Origin: Cellulomonas xylanilytica
GTDB taxonomy: Bacteria; Actinomycetota; Actinomycetes; Actinomycetales; Cellulomonadaceae
Assembly (NCBI RefSeq): GCF_007989805.1
Contig: NZ_BJUB01000002.1
Coordinates: 124,001-188,000, forward strand
Direction: 5' to 3'
Length of the DNA stretch: 64,000 bases
Under the pieces are notes generated by a model. The model worked only from the letters and a program-made list of their open reading frames with translations. It was not told where the DNA came from and did no database searches. This document shows positions 24,894 through 32,223 of this stretch, in pieces; within the stretch, counting starts at the first letter, position 1, and each line of letters opens with the position of its first letter. The translations under genes and the position numbers were made by a program.

Positions 24894-26435
24894 TCACTCG
24901 CCGGCGGTCCCCGGCGCAAGCGCGAGGGCGGGTCGGTCGCACTCGAGCGCGAGGAGCAGGCCGGCCCACCCACCCGTCAGGACGTCCACCGGCTCGGCGC
25001 CCCCGGTGCTCAGCCGGACGGCGATGTCCCGGGCGACGCGCAGCGGTGCGGGCCGGCCGGTGCGCGCGTACGTGGCGAGGGCGCGGTGGGCGCGGGCGAG
25101 CGGGCTGTGCGGGTGCGGCGCGGGTGGCGAGACGTGCCCGCAGCGGCTCGCCCAGACGAGCGCCAGGTCGTGCGCCAACGGGTCGCCCGTGAGGGTCGCG
25201 ACCCGGGCGGCGAACCATGCGACATGCGTCGCCCGGGCGTCGTCCGCCGTGGCCCACACCGACCCGGTGACGTCGAGCGCGGCGAGGACGTCACCCAGGT
25301 CAGGAGGGTTCGGGCTCGGGACGACGGCTGCCCCGACGAACGCGTCGCGCAGCGCCCGCACGGAGCGGTACCGGCGTCCGGGGTCGGCGGACAGCGCGCG
25401 CCGCAGCACGCGCTCGCCGGCCGGCCAGGGCGTCGCGCCGACGGTGACGAAGGGCCGGGGCCGCTCCTGGACGATCCGGCGCAGGGCCTCGTCGCGCTCG
25501 CACGCCAGGTCGTGCGGGGCCTCGCCGGTGAGGAGCCGGTAGACCACCGCTGCCACGGCGTACTGCTCGGCGGTCGCGTCCAGCGCGGGGGGCGGGGTCC
25601 CCGCCCGCAGCGCCGCGGCGGCGGCCGGGTCGAGGTACTCGCCGCCACCGGCGCGCGGGGGTGGCGCGCTCGCGCTGCCCGCCAGCCCGAAGTCGACCAG
25701 CGTCACGGCGCCGTCGGGGCCGACGAGCACGTTCCCCGGGTGGACGTCGCCGTGCAGGACGCCGCGCCCGTGCAGGTCGACGTACGCGTCGAGCACGGCG
25801 GACGCGATCCGCCGGCGCCCGTCGGCGTCGACCACGAGCGTCGCCAGGTCGGCGGGGTCGCCGTCGACCTCGTCGAGCACGAGCGTCCCCCCGGTCGCGG
25901 TCCGGTGGTGCCACACGAGCCGTGGCGCGGCATGGCCGTCGAGCCGGTTCAGAGCGGCGAGCTCACGGGACACCAGGCCCGGGCCGTGGACGGGGTCGTC
26001 GACGACCTTCACGACGACCCGCGCACCGTCCGCCAGCACCCCGCGCCAGATCTCGCTGTCCCGCAGGACCCGGATGCGTCCGGTGATCGTCGCCGGCCCG
26101 ACCGCCTCCCCGACCCGGTGCCGGTCCTCCAAGGTCTGTGCGGGCGCCGTGCCGTCCGCGACGAGGACGTCGGTGCGGGTCAGGGCGACCAGGACGCCGA
26201 ACGCCTCGTCGAGCGTGGCCATCGGGTCGGCGCCGACGTCCGCGCTGTACGCCAGGACTGCCTCCACCAGCGTCGACGGCTCCCGGAAGCGGTTCAGCAG
26301 GGCCATCGCGTCGCCCGAGACCAGCTGCGGCGGGACGCGGCTGCCGCGGCGCGCGACGAGCACCTCGTCCTGGTCGGCCAGGGGCACCGTCTCGACGTCG
26401 GGGTGCAGCAGGTACCGCACCTCGGTCGCGGTCAC
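24894..26435 (-). CDS. PqqD-like/protein-kinase fusion, LxmK-like
   Basis: 513 aa in three parts. Residues 5-92 look like a PqqD/RRE-type winged helix (YLLHPDVETVPL, then SGDAMALLNRF and a Leu/Val-rich helix). Residues 105-340 are a kinase with Lys143, Glu158, the HGDVHPGN loop (D230, N235) and DFG at 248-250, so catalytically complete. The C-terminal 160 residues are helical and end near LTGGWAGLLLALE, faintly like one GxAG repeat of LanC cyclases, but too short and without the zinc ligands. Its GTG overlaps the HopA1-like gene stop. Kinase plus HopA1 pairs make class V lanthipeptides and thioamitides; the role here is inference. Confidence 0.72.
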   Translation of the reverse strand: MTATEVRYLLHPDVETVPLADQDEVLVARRGSRVPPQLVSGDAMALLNRFREPSTLVEAVLAYSADVGADPMATLDEAFGVLVALTRTDVLVADGTAPAQTLEDRHRVGEAVGPATITGRIRVLRDSEIWRGVLADGARVVVKVVDDPVHGPGLVSRELAALNRLDGHAAPRLVWHHRTATGGTLVLDEVDGDPADLATLVVDADGRRRIASAVLDAYVDLHGRGVLHGDVHPGNVLVGPDGAVTLVDFGLAGSASAPPPRAGGGEYLDPAAAAALRAGTPPPALDATAEQYAVAAVVYRLLTGEAPHDLACERDEALRRIVQERPRPFVTVGATPWPAGERVLRRALSADPGRRYRSVRALRDAFVGAAVVPSPNPPDLGDVLAALDVTGSVWATADDARATHVAWFAARVATLTGDPLAHDLALVWASRCGHVSPPAPHPHSPLARAHRALATYARTGRPAPLRVARDIAVRLSTGGAEPVDVLTGGWAGLLLALECDRPALALAPGTAGE

Positions 26436-27169
26436 GCCGGCACCTGCTCGCGGGTGCCGGGGCGCCACGTCACCACGTCGTAGGCGTCCGCGAGCGCGTC
26501 CAGCGCCGCCCCTGCGACGGCCTCTGCGGCGGCGGCGGGACCCAGCCGCGCGCGGTGCTCGTCCAGCGCGTCGGCCACCGCGCGGCAGACGACCGCGCGC
26601 CAGCTCTCCCCCGGCCGGTCCTGGCCCCGGGACACGATGCCCGTCGCGCCGACCTGGCCGGTGAACGGCACCCCCTGTGCGGAGCACCCGTCGAGGAGGT
26701 CCGCGAGCGCCGCCGCGACGGTGTCGGCGCGGGATGCCGACGGGAGGTAGAGCACGATCTTGTCCGCGCGGTGCAGTCCCGCCGCGTCGGCTCCGACCTT
26801 CCACGACGGCACGTCGAGGGCCGCCGCGGTCGCGAACACCACGGGCAGCACGGTGGCCAGGCCAGGCACGGTCGGGCTCACGTAGACCTTGTGCACCTGC
26901 GCGGTGGTCTCGACCCCCGGGGTGGTCCAGCCGTTCCAGTGCTCGGCGCGGGACCGCTCGTACCGCTCGGTCCCGGGTGCGGACCGCTCGGCCAGGTGGG
27001 CCAGGTGGTGCGGCCAGCGCGGGTCCTGCCGAGGGTCGGGGGCGCTTCCCCCGGACCGGTACAGGACGGCCGCCAGCTCGTCGGGTCGCGCCCGTCCGGC
27101 GAGCGCCGCGGCACGGACGACCAGCGTGCGGGTCATCTGGGCGAGGCGGTCGCCGGACGGCTGCGACAT
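26432..27169 (-). CDS. HopA1-family (LxmY/TvaD-like) protein
   Basis: 245 aa, no signal peptide or membrane helix. The central part KVYVSPTVPGLATVLPVVF, SWKVGADAAGLHRADKIVLY and VPFTGQVGATGIVSRGQD, followed by SWRAVVCRAVADAL, fits the bacterial HopA1 effector family as found in RiPP clusters (order: K-phosphate-site-like beta strand, R-x-D-x-I-V-x-Y, S/F-G-x-D, W-R helix). In class V lanthipeptide systems this protein acts as the lyase partner of the kinase. It begins 2 bases after the 124-aa gene and overlaps the kinase gene (GTGA at 26432-26435). Family call is by eye only. Confidence 0.65.
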   Translation of the reverse strand: MSQPSGDRLAQMTRTLVVRAAALAGRARPDELAAVLYRSGGSAPDPRQDPRWPHHLAHLAERSAPGTERYERSRAEHWNGWTTPGVETTAQVHKVYVSPTVPGLATVLPVVFATAAALDVPSWKVGADAAGLHRADKIVLYLPSASRADTVAAALADLLDGCSAQGVPFTGQVGATGIVSRGQDRPGESWRAVVCRAVADALDEHRARLGPAAAAEAVAGAALDALADAYDVVTWRPGTREQVPA

Positions 27170-27171
27170 GG

Positions 27172-27546
27172 TCAGCCCTTGAGGACGGACGTCGCGTACT
27201 CGATGTCCTCGGCCGTGCCCTGCAGCCCCTCGATCTGCTGATCGACGGCCTTCAGGGTCACCGCGAGGCTCTCCCGCACGGTGTGCAGGTCGACCTCCGA
27301 GAGGTGGCGTGCCGGGTTGATGATCGGCGTGAGCCACGACGGCACGGTGTAGAGCGTCATGTCGTCGGCGGGCAGGAAGGCGCCGCCCCCGCCGCCGGCG
27401 GCACGCACCTGGGCGATCTGCGGCGACAGTGCCGCGATCTCGATGATCGGCGACGTCTCCGGGACCGTCGGCGGGTTGGTCAGCTTGTCGTGCCACCGGA
27501 ACTTCGGCACGCGCTGCACGTACAGGTCCTTCACGTAGAAACCCAT
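27172..27546 (-). CDS. 124-aa protein of unknown function, first gene of the kinase/HopA1-like cluster
   Basis: Begins MGFYVKDLYVQRVPKFRWHD, has a five-Gly run at about residues 54-58, then DDMTLYTVPSWL and an acidic helical tail (VDQQIEGLQGTAEDIEYA). It contains no Cys, so it cannot be a standard lanthipeptide precursor; Ser and Thr are spread through the C-terminal half. The ATG has an excellent GGAGGGGGAG site, implying high expression compared with the two downstream genes. It could be a substrate, an adaptor or a structural protein. No relative was recognised. Confidence 0.7.
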   Translation of the reverse strand: MGFYVKDLYVQRVPKFRWHDKLTNPPTVPETSPIIEIAALSPQIAQVRAAGGGGGAFLPADDMTLYTVPSWLTPIINPARHLSEVDLHTVRESLAVTLKAVDQQIEGLQGTAEDIEYATSVLKG

Positions 27547-27690
27547 GGCTCCCCCTCCAGAGTGGGACGACCCGGACCGGGCCGTTCGCAGAGGAGGAGC
27601 AGGCGTCACGATTGGCTGATACGGACATACCGGGTGCATCGGGCGGGATGGGCTCGCCCACGGGCGCACAGAGCCGGCTGCGCCGTCGGG

Positions 27691-28263
27691 TCACCCGGTC
27701 GGCGCGGCGGCGTCCTCGTCGAGCGAGACCGTGTCGGTGCCGGCGTCGCCGAGGTCGCCCAGCCCGAGCGTGACCGGGGTCGACACGTCGAGCGGCAGGT
27801 CGAACACGAGGTGGGCGTAGGAGCGGTACGGCTGGCCGCCCTCCGAGGACGGGGGCTGGCGCTCGCGCGTGCTGACCTCCCGCGGCGACCACGTCCGCCC
27901 CTGCCCGTCGGTCACGGTGAACGTCCGCAGCGCGGCCTCGGGCAGCGGACCGGGATCGCGCTCGTCGAGCTCCAGGCTCACCCGGACGGGGACCGTCACG
28001 TCGTCGGCGGTGAGACAGCCCGGGGCGCTCACCTGGGTCCGCCACACCCCGAACCTGCCGGCGCGGAACGCCGACGGCGACGCCAGGCGCGTCATCGAGG
28101 AGTCGCGGTCCTGCGGACCGTAGAACTCGCCGACGACCCCCGCCTCGGGCGGGTCCGGGCACGCGGGCGTCCCGGGTGAGGTCGCCACGGCAGCACCCGC
28201 GCCCACGACGAGCACGAACGCGACCGCGAGCGGTCGGAGGCGTGCCCGGCGCGGCGTCGGCAT
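27691..28263 (-). CDS. Secreted or membrane-anchored protein of unknown function
   Basis: 190 aa. The start MPTPRRARLRPLAVAFVLVVGAG-type N-terminus (basic, then hydrophobic) is a signal peptide or anchor. The mature part has two Cys (ACPDP and GCLTADD) that may form a disulfide and a beta-rich body (VRVSLELDERDPG, FTVTDGQGRTWSP). DUF4352-like immunoglobulin-like lipoprotein folds look similar, but there is no lipobox. The ATG follows TACGGT by 6 bases and has no ribosome site, indicating a leaderless gene. It is separated from the 124-aa gene by 144 bases. Confidence 0.7.
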   Translation of the reverse strand: MPTPRRARLRPLAVAFVLVVGAGAAVATSPGTPACPDPPEAGVVGEFYGPQDRDSSMTRLASPSAFRAGRFGVWRTQVSAPGCLTADDVTVPVRVSLELDERDPGPLPEAALRTFTVTDGQGRTWSPREVSTRERQPPSSEGGQPYRSYAHLVFDLPLDVSTPVTLGLGDLGDAGTDTVSLDEDAAAPTG

Positions 28264-28269
28264 GAGCGC

Positions 28270-28275
28270 ACCGTA
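28270..28275 (-). promoter_or_regulatory. -10 element TACGGT of the secreted-protein gene
   Basis: On the minus strand TACGGT (28275-28270) ends 6 bases before the ATG at 28263, consistent with a leaderless transcript. Confidence 0.45.
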
Positions 28276-28358
28276 CGGCGGTCGCAGGCCGCTCGGTCGG
28301 CCCGTTGCGGTGTCGTGACCGGAGGGACGCCTGCGTCACCCGTTCGGCGGCCGGTGGC

Positions 28359-29081
28359 TCAGGTGCGCGCCGGCAGCACGCACAGCTCGTTGCCCGACGG
28401 GTCCGTGTAGATCCGCCACGGCAGGCCGACGGCCCACTCCGGGTGCAGCTCGCGGCCCCCGCGGTCGGCGATGCCCGCGGCGACCTCGTCGGGGTCGTCC
28501 CCCGCCTCGAGCCGGATGTCGAGGTGCAGCCGGTTCTTCGCCGGTCCCTTGGCCGCCGGCTCGTGCCACAGGTCGAGCAGGGGACCCCGACGCGACGGGT
28601 GCCGCAGGGTGCGCGGTGCGGAGCCGGGCGCGTCGGTCCACCCGGTCAGCCAGGACCAGAGCTCCGCGTCCCGGTCCGGGTCCGCGGAGTCGAGCGGCAG
28701 CGCGGCGACGGGTCCGGTGTCCGTGTACTCCGACCGGTCGTCCATGACGCAGCACGGGTTGCCCTCCGGGTCGGCGAGCACCACCCACGGCACGTCGCCC
28801 TGACCGATGTCGAGCCGTCGCGCGCCCAGCCCGAGCAGCCGGTCCACCTCCTCGGCCTGCCGGGGCCCGCCCCGCAGGTCCAGGTGCAGCCGGAGCGGTT
28901 CCGTGGGCGCCTCGGGGACGCGCTGGAAGCACAGGTCGAGCACCGGTCCGCCGTCGACGGCCAGCCGCGTCTCGAAGGCGTCGGGCTCGTCCGTCAGCGT
29001 CTCCCCGCCGACGACGGCCTCCCAGAACCGGCCGACCCGCTGCGGGTCGACGGCGTCGAGGACCAGGTTCTCCAGGTACAT
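28359..29081 (-). CDS. Two-domain VOC-family protein (glyoxalase-like)
   Basis: 240 aa with two VOC-like halves: MYLENLVLDAVDPQRVGRFWEAV begins the first and DRDAELWSWLTGW the second; endings VVLADPEGNPCCVMD and RIYTDPSGNELCVLP are the typical beta strands with the conserved Glu/Asn-Glu. This layout matches the Glyoxalase_6 group common in actinobacteria, usually annotated as VOC family without known substrate. A cluster of such genes (23712 and here) hints at paralogy. Leaderless by its TACCGT box. Confidence 0.85.
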   Translation of the reverse strand: MYLENLVLDAVDPQRVGRFWEAVVGGETLTDEPDAFETRLAVDGGPVLDLCFQRVPEAPTEPLRLHLDLRGGPRQAEEVDRLLGLGARRLDIGQGDVPWVVLADPEGNPCCVMDDRSEYTDTGPVAALPLDSADPDRDAELWSWLTGWTDAPGSAPRTLRHPSRRGPLLDLWHEPAAKGPAKNRLHLDIRLEAGDDPDEVAAGIADRGGRELHPEWAVGLPWRIYTDPSGNELCVLPART

Positions 29082-29087
29082 GGAGCC

Positions 29088-29117
29088 ACGGTAGCCACGC
29101 CCGGGACGTCCTAGGAT
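29088..29117. promoter_or_regulatory. Compact divergent promoter pair for two leaderless genes
   Basis: Minus-strand TACCGT (29093-29088) ends 6 bases before the ATG at 29081, and plus-strand TAGGAT (29112-29117) ends 6 bases before the GTG at 29124. The two start codons are only 42 bases apart, so each -10 lies in the other's -35 region; the two genes can hardly be transcribed at the same time from one DNA copy. Confidence 0.5.
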
Positions 29118-29123
29118 GCCCAG

Positions 29124-29570
29124 GTGATCCGGTACCAGGAACGCTCCCCCAGCCGGCGCGCGTGGCTGATCCTGCTCGGCATCTGCGTCGTCGCGTGGCT
29201 CGGCCTCTTCCTCGTCGACACGTCCTCCCCGTGGATGCCCACGACGATCGTGGGCATGCTCGGCGTCATCGCGGCCATCACGATGTGGAGCACCGGCCGG
29301 TACGGCAACATCACGCTCACGGACACCCTGCTGCGCGTCGGACGCGCGCGCGTGCCGCTCGCCGACATCCACCCGTGGGGCGTCTCGAAGCCGGGCGACG
29401 CCCTGTCCGGCAAGATCATCGGCGGCGCCTACGCGCAGGCGATGGGCACGCACGTCGTCGGGCTCACCATGCGCGACGGCGGGACGAAGCTGGTCCAGGC
29501 GAAGGACCCCGAGGCGCTGCGGGCCGCCCTCGACGAGGTCCTGGCACCGTTCCGCGCGGACGCGCGCTGA
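29124..29570 (+). CDS. Small two-helix membrane protein with a PH-like C-terminal domain
   Basis: 148 aa. Two adjacent helices (WLILLGICVVAWLGLFLV and TTIVGMLGVIAAITMW) precede a cytoplasmic beta-rich part with ITLTDTLLRVGRARVPLADI and LTMRDGGTKLVQAKDPEALRAAL, the pattern of bacterial PH (YdbT/YdbS-like) domains in which the residues before PEAL contact lipid or protein. The gene ends 15 bases before a strong hairpin. GTG start, leaderless. Confidence 0.7.
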   Translation: MIRYQERSPSRRAWLILLGICVVAWLGLFLVDTSSPWMPTTIVGMLGVIAAITMWSTGRYGNITLTDTLLRVGRARVPLADIHPWGVSKPGDALSGKIIGGAYAQAMGTHVVGLTMRDGGTKLVQAKDPEALRAALDEVLAPFRADAR

Positions 29571-29585
29571 CCCGTTCGGCCTACC

Positions 29586-29607
29586 CCGGGGCGGCGGCAC
29601 GCCCCGG
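29586..29607 (+). terminator. Stem-loop before the ESX-like operon
   Basis: CCGGGGCG pairs with CGCCCCGG across a six-base loop (8 bp, all G-C except none), right after the small membrane gene. It is followed immediately by TAAGGT (29608-29613), which can serve as a -10 for the downstream operon. It may terminate the upstream transcript. Confidence 0.5.
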
Positions 29608-29613
29608 TAAGGT
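29608..29613 (+). promoter_or_regulatory. -10-like TAAGGT for the ESX-like operon
   Basis: TAAGGT lies 25 bases before the GAGGAG ribosome site (29638-29643) and 40 bases before the ATG at 29653. No convincing -35 is visible because the preceding bases form the hairpin, so confidence is low. Confidence 0.3.
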
Positions 29614-29652
29614 TTCGCCCGGAACCGACCCCTCCCCGAGGAGATCTTGAGC

Positions 29653-30492
29653 ATGGCGCAGCTGGATGTGGTGCGACGACGGATCTCGCTGAGCGACGAC
29701 GAGTTCGAGACGCTGCGGCTGGTGCACAACGACGAGCCGGTCGCCGACGAGGCTCGGCGGGGACTCGTGGACGCGGGCATCGTGACCGCCGACGGCGACA
29801 TCGCGCCCCTCGTGCTGGACCTGGTGCGCACCGTCTCGGAGCCGATGATCGAGTGCGCCGTCGAGACCGCCGGTCCCCAGGGCGCGGTGAGCGCGCTGCT
29901 GGCCGTCCGGGAGGAGACCGTCTGGTACACCGACCCGTGGCCCCAGGGCGACGCGGCGCCGCAGTCGACCGTCTACTGCCAGGACGAGCTGCCGCAGATC
30001 CTCTGGGTCCTCGCGCGGCTGGTCGGGCTGCGACGGCGTGAGGTGCCGCCGGTGGCGACGCCGTTCACGGTGCCGCTGCGGGCCATCGACGCGGTCGTGC
30101 AGACGATGGCGCTGTCCGAGGACGCGTGGGAGCCCACCCGGATCGTGGCGACCGCCCAGCTGGAGCGGTTCTTCGGCGGCGACATCGCCGAGCAGGACCG
30201 CACGATGCTGATGGCGACCCTGTCGTTCCTGGAGTCGACCGCCCGCGTGACCCTGGTGTGGGGCCCGGACATCGAGACGGACGCCCGGGGCCTGGTGCTG
30301 TGGGACTGCGGACCGGGCGGGTACTGGGTGCGCGAGCAGCCTGCCGAGCCGCTGCGCGCCGAGGACATCACCCCGGACACCGAGGCGCGGTTCCGTCCGG
30401 TCACCGGCGGCGAGGCGTGGCGGCTGCTCGCCGGCCTGCTCCCGTCGTCGGCGGACCTGCGGGCGGTGCTCGACCGGGTCCCGGCACCGTGA
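29653..30492 (+). CDS. EspG-like type VII chaperone homologue
   Basis: 279 aa, mixed alpha-beta, no signal peptide. The N-terminal ISLSDDEFETLRLVHN and a long central beta sheet with VYCQDELPQILWVLARLVGL fit the EspG family, the cytosolic chaperones that hold PE/PPE-like partners before ESX secretion. The start is ATG at 29653, 9 bases after GAGGAG; an in-frame TTG at 29647 is too close to that site. The stop overlaps the next gene as GTGA, which encodes a WXG100-like protein, the expected client. Distant relationship, judged from order and pattern. Confidence 0.65.
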   Translation: MAQLDVVRRRISLSDDEFETLRLVHNDEPVADEARRGLVDAGIVTADGDIAPLVLDLVRTVSEPMIECAVETAGPQGAVSALLAVREETVWYTDPWPQGDAAPQSTVYCQDELPQILWVLARLVGLRRREVPPVATPFTVPLRAIDAVVQTMALSEDAWEPTRIVATAQLERFFGGDIAEQDRTMLMATLSFLESTARVTLVWGPDIETDARGLVLWDCGPGGYWVREQPAEPLRAEDITPDTEARFRPVTGGEAWRLLAGLLPSSADLRAVLDRVPAP

Positions 30493-31934
30493 CCGTCAAG
30501 GTCGACAAGGACGTCCTGGCCGCGACCGTCATCGCGCTGGACGACCTGTCGTACGCCCTTCCGGCCCTCCTCTCGCGCGCCGACCAGCTGGGTGCCGGTC
30601 CGGATGTCGCCGGCCTGCGCGGCGCGCAGGAGTGGGCGACGGACACCGCACGGGACCTGCAGGCCCGCATCGGCGTCCTGGAGCAGATGGCCCAGGCGAA
30701 CCCCACGTTCGCCGGGGTGCGCATGTCGGGTCAGCAGGCGCTGGACATCGCCGGCCAGTCGATGCGCATCGAGGAGGCCGCGCTCGCGCTCGAGGTCACC
30801 GGCACGCCCGCGGACGCCTGGACGGGTGACCCGGCCAACCTGAGCGAGTGGTTCGAGGAGCTCCAGGCCCGGGCGCTGCAGAAGCTCACCGGCATGAGCG
30901 ACGCCGAGCAGGCCGAGAAGCTCGTCGACGCCTACAACGACGTCCAGAACCTCGTCGTCGCCAGCGCGGGCACCACGGCGGCGGTGTCCCAGATCATCCT
31001 CAAGGGCGGGCCCGCGATGGTCCGGTGGCTGGCGCAGCGCGGCATCGTCGACCCCGGTCTCAACGCCCTGGTGGCGTCCGGCCGGCCCGGCGTGGCCAAC
31101 TGGCTCAGCGGCGCGCTCAACGCCGCCGACTCCAACTACATCAACGCCAAGACGCAGTTCACCCGGCCCGGCGCGTTCGTCCCGAACCTCACGCAGAAGC
31201 TGCTGCTGCGCACCGCGTCCACGGTCGAGGACTTCGACTCGTGGGTGCTGCGGACCTCCCAGGCGGTCAAGCCCTACGAGGTGGCCGGCCAGGTCAAGCC
31301 GACCCTGCTCGCCAAGATGCTCACGTCCCGCCCGGGGGTGGCCGCGACCTCGTGGGTCTCGTCGGTCCTGGGCACGACGAGCACCGGGCAGCTGGCCACG
31401 CGGCTCGCCGGCTGGGGCAACAACGTCTTCGGGCGGCCGTGGACCAACACGGCGACCGGCATCACGTACGGGCGCGGTGCGGGCAACCTGCTGACCATGG
31501 CCAACCAGTCCGGGTGGCGCACCATGGCGTCCAGCGCCGGTGCGCTGCGCGTCCTGGGCGTCGCCGGCAGCGGGCTGGCCACGGTCGACGGCGTGGTCGG
31601 TCTGGTCAACAACTGGGACGAGAACGCCGACCTCTGGGAGAACGGCGGCACGGAGGGCAAGGCGCACGTCATCGGCGAGTACGCCGAGACCGCCTTCAAC
31701 GCCTCCATGACCGCCGCGCTCATCGCGCCGAACCCGGTGACGATCGGTCTCGTCGCCGTCACGGGTCTGGTGTGGGCCGGGGCGGAGGTCGTCGAGCACT
31801 GGGACGACATCACCGCCGCGGTCGACGACGCCGCGGACTGGGTGGGCGACCGGGCGGACGACGCGGCCGACTGGGCCGGCGACCGGCTGGACGACATCAA
31901 GGAGTCCGACCTCAACCCCATGAACTGGTTCTAG
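30489..31934 (+). CDS. 481-aa WXG100/LXG-like protein, candidate type VII substrate
   Basis: Residues 1-110 are helical with a helix-turn-helix pattern (LSYALPALLSRADQLG ... ALQKLTGMSDAEQAEKL), typical of an ESX substrate N-terminal region, followed by a long helical body with aromatic residues (W and F) and a C-terminal tail holding two near-repeats, DDAADWVGDRA and DDAADWAGDRL, before KESDLNPMNWF. This architecture matches polymorphic-toxin-like or structural substrates of type VII systems. No known toxin motif was seen. GTG start within the EspG-like stop; a ribosome site is probably supplied by coupling. Confidence 0.6.
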   Translation: MTVKVDKDVLAATVIALDDLSYALPALLSRADQLGAGPDVAGLRGAQEWATDTARDLQARIGVLEQMAQANPTFAGVRMSGQQALDIAGQSMRIEEAALALEVTGTPADAWTGDPANLSEWFEELQARALQKLTGMSDAEQAEKLVDAYNDVQNLVVASAGTTAAVSQIILKGGPAMVRWLAQRGIVDPGLNALVASGRPGVANWLSGALNAADSNYINAKTQFTRPGAFVPNLTQKLLLRTASTVEDFDSWVLRTSQAVKPYEVAGQVKPTLLAKMLTSRPGVAATSWVSSVLGTTSTGQLATRLAGWGNNVFGRPWTNTATGITYGRGAGNLLTMANQSGWRTMASSAGALRVLGVAGSGLATVDGVVGLVNNWDENADLWENGGTEGKAHVIGEYAETAFNASMTAALIAPNPVTIGLVAVTGLVWAGAEVVEHWDDITAAVDDAADWVGDRADDAADWAGDRLDDIKESDLNPMNWF

Positions 31935-31944
31935 GGAGGACCCG

Positions 31945-32223
31945 ATGACCTCGGAGGACCTGTACGCCAAGGCCCGGGACCTCGACGCGCTCGCCGCCGA
32001 CGTCGAGACCTGCGTCGACGTCGCGTGGGGCGTGCCGCGCACGCCCGAGTGGGACTGCGCCAACGCGAACGACGTGCGGGGCGCCCTCGACCAGTGGCGC
32101 AGCGCCGCGCGCACGTCGGCAGGCAACCTGCGCGAGGAGGCGTCCCGCGTGCGCGGCGAGGCGGGCAGGGCGGCGCAGCGCGAGCAGGACGCGCGCGACG
32201 CCCAGAACACCGTCCCGCGGTGA
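31945..32223 (+). CDS. 92-aa WXG100-like helical protein
   Basis: Small helical hairpin of the usual WXG100 size. The turn region has WGVPRTPEWDC in place of a clean WXG; the Trp residues are present but not the canonical Gly spacing. A C-terminal acidic and Arg-rich helix follows. GGGAGGA lies upstream of the ATG. Overlaps the next gene in GTGA (32220-32223). It is likely the partner of the 481-aa protein, an inference from position. Confidence 0.55.
   Translation: MTSEDLYAKARDLDALAADVETCVDVAWGVPRTPEWDCANANDVRGALDQWRSAARTSAGNLREEASRVRGEAGRAAQREQDARDAQNTVPR

Noticed and set aside
27547..27690. Short frames in the gap upstream of the 124-aa gene as a possible Cys-containing RiPP precursor
   Set aside because: On both strands no peptide with a ribosome site and several Cys plus Ser/Thr could be found.
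26432..28339. A 635-codon frame that would fuse the HopA1-like protein with upstream sequence
   Set aside because: The extra part is antisense or shifted relative to real genes; the ATG at 27169 directly after the 124-aa gene is the better start.
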